From positions 8,212-15,997 of the forward strand of contig DIAQ01000058.1 in NCBI GenBank assembly GCA_002414865.1: a stretch of DNA of 7,786 nt, in the 5' to 3' direction. A program made the position numbers and the translations under genes. Of the stretch, positions 5,319 to 7,786 are shown in pieces (position 1 is the first letter of the stretch; every line of letters starts with the position of its first letter). Source of the DNA: a candidate division Hyd24-12 bacterium UBA5074. Its GTDB lineage: Bacteria > Fermentibacterota > Fermentibacteria > Fermentibacterales > Fermentibacteraceae. The notes under the pieces are model-generated. The model was not told where the DNA came from. It did no database searches and saw only the letters and a list, made by a program, of their open reading frames with translations.

Positions 5319-7127
5319 ATGAAGGAACCTCTGAACACAGTCACGGGGGGCGGACTGCTGCTCTCGGGGAACGAGGCGATCGCTCGCGGCGCCTGGGAGA
5401 GCGGCGTGCATTTCGCTTCGGCGTATCCCGGGACGCCCTCCACGGAGATCCTCGAGGCGATCGGGGAGCACTACCCCGAGATATCGGCGCAATGGGCGCC
5501 GAACGAGAAGGTGGCGCTCGAGACGGTGGCCGGAGCCTCCTTCGGAGGGGCGCGGGTGCTCTCGGCCATGAAGCATGTCGGTCTGAACGTCGCCGCCGAT
5601 CCCCTCTTCACCCTCAGCTACATCGGCGCCACGGGCGGGATCGTCATAGTCTCCGCGGACGATCCGGGCATGCACTCCTCGCAGAACGAGCAGGACAACA
5701 GGCTGATGGCCCGCGCGGCCAAGGTCCCGGTTCTCGAGCCTTCTGACAGCCAGGAGGCCCTCGATCTGGTGGGCCTGGGGCTGGACATCTCCGAGAAGTT
5801 CGACACGCCGGTCATACTGCGCACCACCACCCGCACGAGCCACTCCATGGGCGTGGTGCAGGTCGGTCCCCGGAAGGAAGTGGCGATCGGTGGATACACG
5901 CGGGATCCCCGCAGGAGGATCCCGATCCCTGCCTTCGCAAAGGCGATGCATGCAAGGGTCGAGCGGAGGATCGCCGCGCTGGAGGAGTTCGGGGATTCCT
6001 TCCCGCTCAACAGGATCGAAAAGGGCACCGCCCCTCTTTCCATTGTCACGAGCGGTGTGAGCTACGCCTATGTGAAGGAAGTCTATCCCGACGCCAGGAT
6101 CCTTAAGCTGACCCTCACCTGGCCGCTCCCCTGGGGGCTCGTGGCCCGTTTTCTGGAAGGCGCCGGGGAAGTGCGCGTGGTGGAGGAAGGCGAGCCGTTC
6201 CTGGAGGAGCAGATCCGGGCCAGGTTCCTGCTGCCGGTGGAGGGGAAGAAGCACATCCCGGTGGAGGGTGAGCTCAACCCGGGGATAGTCAGGAAGGCGC
6301 TCGCCCCCGCGACCGCCGCCGAGCCGTCGTTCGCGCCGGCCGAAGTTCCCCTGCGTCCGCCGGCCCTCTGTCCGGGATGCCCCCATCGGGGAGCCTTCTG
6401 GACTCTCAGGAAGGTGAAGGCGTCTTCCACCGGGGATATCGGGTGCTACACCCTCGGCCTCATGGCCCCGCTGGACGCCATGGACACGACTGTGTGCATG
6501 GGCGCCTCCATCGGCGTGCTGAGCGGGCTGGAGAAGGCGGTCGGGAGGGAAGCCACGGGGCGCCTGGTGGGCGCGATAGGAGACTCCACATTCGTCCACT
6601 CCGGCATAACCGGCCTCATCGACCACGTCTACAACGGTGGCACCGGCACCATCATGATAATGGACAACGGGATCACGGCGATGACCGGGGGCCAGCAGCA
6701 TCCTGCCACGGGCCGCAATCTGCGGGGGGAGCCGGCTTCGAAGATCGACCTGGAGACCGTCTGCAGGGCCTGTGGAGTGAAGCGGGTCACTGTTGTCGAT
6801 CCGCATGACCTGCCCCGGATGGAGAAGGTCCTCCGCGAGGAGCTCGCCGTCGAGGAGCCGTCGGTGATCATCACGCGGAGGCCCTGCGTGATGTTGAGGA
6901 AACCCGGGAAGAGGGTCACGGCCGAGCTCGACAGGGAGAAATGCATCGGCTGCCGCCGGTGCATCTCCCTGGGCTGCCCTGCGCTGAGCTTCGATGCCGG
7001 GGAGAAGCATCCGGTGGTGGACAGGATGATCTGCTTCCCCGAGTGCAGGCTCTGTGCCGACGTGTGCCCGAAGGGCGCCCTCACGAAGGACTACGACAGG
7101 GGGTCATGCGATGCAGGGTGTAACTGA
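5319..7127 (+). CDS. iorA: Indolepyruvate:ferredoxin oxidoreductase, alpha subunit
   Basis: This 602-residue subunit carries the TPP and iron-sulfur centres of an enzyme that decarboxylates aryl 2-oxoacids (indolepyruvate, phenylpyruvate, hydroxyphenylpyruvate) to aryl-acetyl-CoA and reduces ferredoxin. The order is a pyrimidine-binding domain (LSGNEAIARGAWESG, SAYPGTPSTEI, AMKHVGLNVAADP, and the DDPGMHSSQNEQDNR segment), a middle domain, LCPGCPHR (350-357), and a TPP-binding domain with GDS (421-423) and DNGITAMTGG starting at 449. It ends in a ferredoxin domain with CIGCRRCISLGCP (542-554) and a second cluster motif at Cys572, 576, 579 and 583. The length fits IorA (about 600). AGGAAGGA just upstream supports ATG 5319, 22 bp after buk. 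The second cluster has C-x3-C where C-x2-C is usual, and a short SCDAGCN tail adds two cysteines. It pairs with iorB, overlapping by 17 bp. Confidence 0.95.
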   Translation: MKEPLNTVTGGGLLLSGNEAIARGAWESGVHFASAYPGTPSTEILEAIGEHYPEISAQWAPNEKVALETVAGASFGGARVLSAMKHVGLNVAADPLFTLSYIGATGGIVIVSADDPGMHSSQNEQDNRLMARAAKVPVLEPSDSQEALDLVGLGLDISEKFDTPVILRTTTRTSHSMGVVQVGPRKEVAIGGYTRDPRRRIPIPAFAKAMHARVERRIAALEEFGDSFPLNRIEKGTAPLSIVTSGVSYAYVKEVYPDARILKLTLTWPLPWGLVARFLEGAGEVRVVEEGEPFLEEQIRARFLLPVEGKKHIPVEGELNPGIVRKALAPATAAEPSFAPAEVPLRPPALCPGCPHRGAFWTLRKVKASSTGDIGCYTLGLMAPLDAMDTTVCMGASIGVLSGLEKAVGREATGRLVGAIGDSTFVHSGITGLIDHVYNGGTGTIMIMDNGITAMTGGQQHPATGRNLRGEPASKIDLETVCRACGVKRVTVVDPHDLPRMEKVLREELAVEEPSVIITRRPCVMLRKPGKRVTAELDREKCIGCRRCISLGCPALSFDAGEKHPVVDRMICFPECRLCADVCPKGALTKDYDRGSCDAGCN

Positions 7128-7692
7128 TGTCCTGCTCTGCGGCACCGGCGGGCAGGGCATCCTGCTCGCGAGCGAGGTCCTCTGCGGTGCGGCGCAGCTG
7201 GCGGGGCTCGACGTGAAGAAGAGCGAGGTCCACGGAATGGCCCAGAGGGGCGGCAGCGTGACAAGCCACGTCAGGTTCGGCGGGAAGGTGTGGAGCCCTC
7301 TGATCGAGGAGGGTTGCGCCGATCTGCTCCTGGCGATGGAGAAGCTCGAGGCGCTGCGCTGGTCGCACTTCCTGAAGAAGACCGGCAAGGCGCTGATCTG
7401 CGACCTCGAGATAATGCCCATGACCGTCAGCACCGGTCAGGCGCAGTACCCCGATGTCGAGAAGGGCCTGCGGGAGAGGGGCGTCGACTTCGTGATGATC
7501 CCCGCGACGCAGGAGGCCTTCGCCCTCGGAGACTCGAGGGTGATCAACACCATCCTGACCGGAGCCGCATCCGCCTATCTCACGCTGGGGACGGATGTCT
7601 GGATGGAGGCCCTGAGGCGCCGGGTGCCGCCGAAGGCCCTGGAAGTGAATGTGAGGGCGTTCGAGAGGGGGCGCCAGCTGGCCGGGGTCTGA
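7111..7692 (+). CDS. iorB: Indolepyruvate:ferredoxin oxidoreductase, beta subunit
   Basis: This 193-residue gamma-type domain protein of the 2-oxoacid:ferredoxin oxidoreductase family is the partner of IorA. It opens with LCGTGGQGILLASEVL, followed by KKSEVHGMAQRGGSVTSHVRFG and a LLLAMEKLEALR segment, all characteristic of IorB, and its length is typical (about 190-200). An in-frame ATG at 7054 would add 19 basic residues read from iorA in another frame; ATG 7111 is better, with AGGGGG (7098-7103) ahead and the protein starting at the conserved strand. It overlaps the 3' end of iorA by 17 bp, consistent with balanced, coupled synthesis of a heteromeric enzyme. It contains no cysteine cluster of its own, as expected, because the iron-sulfur domains are in IorA. 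It is the last gene of the operon, 22 bp before a terminator hairpin. Confidence 0.94.
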   Translation: MQGVTDVLLCGTGGQGILLASEVLCGAAQLAGLDVKKSEVHGMAQRGGSVTSHVRFGGKVWSPLIEEGCADLLLAMEKLEALRWSHFLKKTGKALICDLEIMPMTVSTGQAQYPDVEKGLRERGVDFVMIPATQEAFALGDSRVINTILTGAASAYLTLGTDVWMEALRRRVPPKALEVNVRAFERGRQLAGV

Positions 7693-7713
7693 GAAGAAGG
7701 CCGAAAGACACCG

Positions 7714-7752
7714 AGGGGCCGGAAGCTCGAAAGCTTCCGGCCCCTTCTAATT
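7714..7752 (+). terminator. Intrinsic terminator of the ptb-buk-iorAB operon
   Basis: A perfect 13-bp inverted repeat (7715-7727 with 7732-7744, four-base CGAA loop), extended by an A-T pair, is followed by TTCTAATT. The hairpin begins 22 bp after the iorB stop. The T-rich tail is short and broken by C and A, but the stem is very strong. No matching T-run exists for the opposite strand, so it serves plus-strand transcription. Confidence 0.85.
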
Positions 7753-7786
7753 ACGAGTGTGGCGATCAGACCTTCGCTGAGCGGAG
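7753..7786. other. Downstream intergenic remnant
   Basis: Only 34 bases follow the terminator before the window ends. I see no gene start, repeat or RNA signature here. Confidence 0.5.

Noticed and set aside
4148..5443. A 431-codon minus-strand open frame opposite buk
   Set aside because: It is antisense to a clear butyrate kinase, of low-complexity basic composition, with no family motifs.
5172..7010. A 612-codon open frame on the minus strand opposite iorA and the end of buk
   Set aside because: It lies wholly opposite well-conserved IorA and Buk coding sequence. Its protein is rich in Arg, Gly, Pro and His with no recognisable domain, as expected for an antisense shadow in G+C-rich DNA.

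Overview
This is a G+C-rich stretch (roughly two thirds G+C by eye) with dense, overlapping genes, many AGG arginine codons, and no RNA genes, insertion sequences or CRISPR array that I could see. It looks like chromosomal DNA of an anaerobic or fermentative bacterium, probably an uncultured or deeply branching lineage. The anaerobe call rests on a ferredoxin-dependent 2-oxoacid oxidoreductase and a butyrate-kinase pathway. The polysaccharide deacetylase type suggests an organism that makes exopolysaccharide. I cannot name the species.

The window holds two divergent gene clusters separated by about 120 bp (3209-3330). The left cluster is on the minus strand and reads from 3208 down past base 1. 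It encodes a HAD-family sugar-phosphatase or phosphomutase-like enzyme, a small DUF4203-like multi-spanning membrane protein, a second small membrane protein of unknown family, a formyltransferase of the Fmt/GART fold, and a NodB-type polysaccharide deacetylase of the PEP-CTERM/exosortase-associated kind that runs off the left edge. Overlapping starts and stops at three junctions suggest one transcript, probably for cell-envelope or exopolysaccharide chemistry.

The right cluster is on the plus strand (3331-7692) and encodes phosphate butyryltransferase (Ptb), butyrate kinase (Buk) and both subunits of indolepyruvate:ferredoxin oxidoreductase (IorA, IorB). It ends at a strong intrinsic terminator (7714-7752). 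Together these form a complete energy-conserving route: a 2-oxoacid from amino-acid transamination is oxidised to an acyl-CoA, with reduced ferredoxin and CO2. Ptb converts the acyl-CoA to an acyl-phosphate, and Buk uses the acyl-phosphate to make ATP and release the free acid. The gene order implies that Ptb and Buk here may act on aryl-acetyl or branched acyl-CoA rather than, or as well as, butyryl-CoA.

The most notable points are this four-gene module, an unusual C-x3-C spacing in the second iron-sulfur motif of IorA, an A+T-rich patch of atypical codons inside the HAD gene, overlapping divergent promoter candidates between the clusters, and the pairing of a formyltransferase with a NodB-fold deacetylase.
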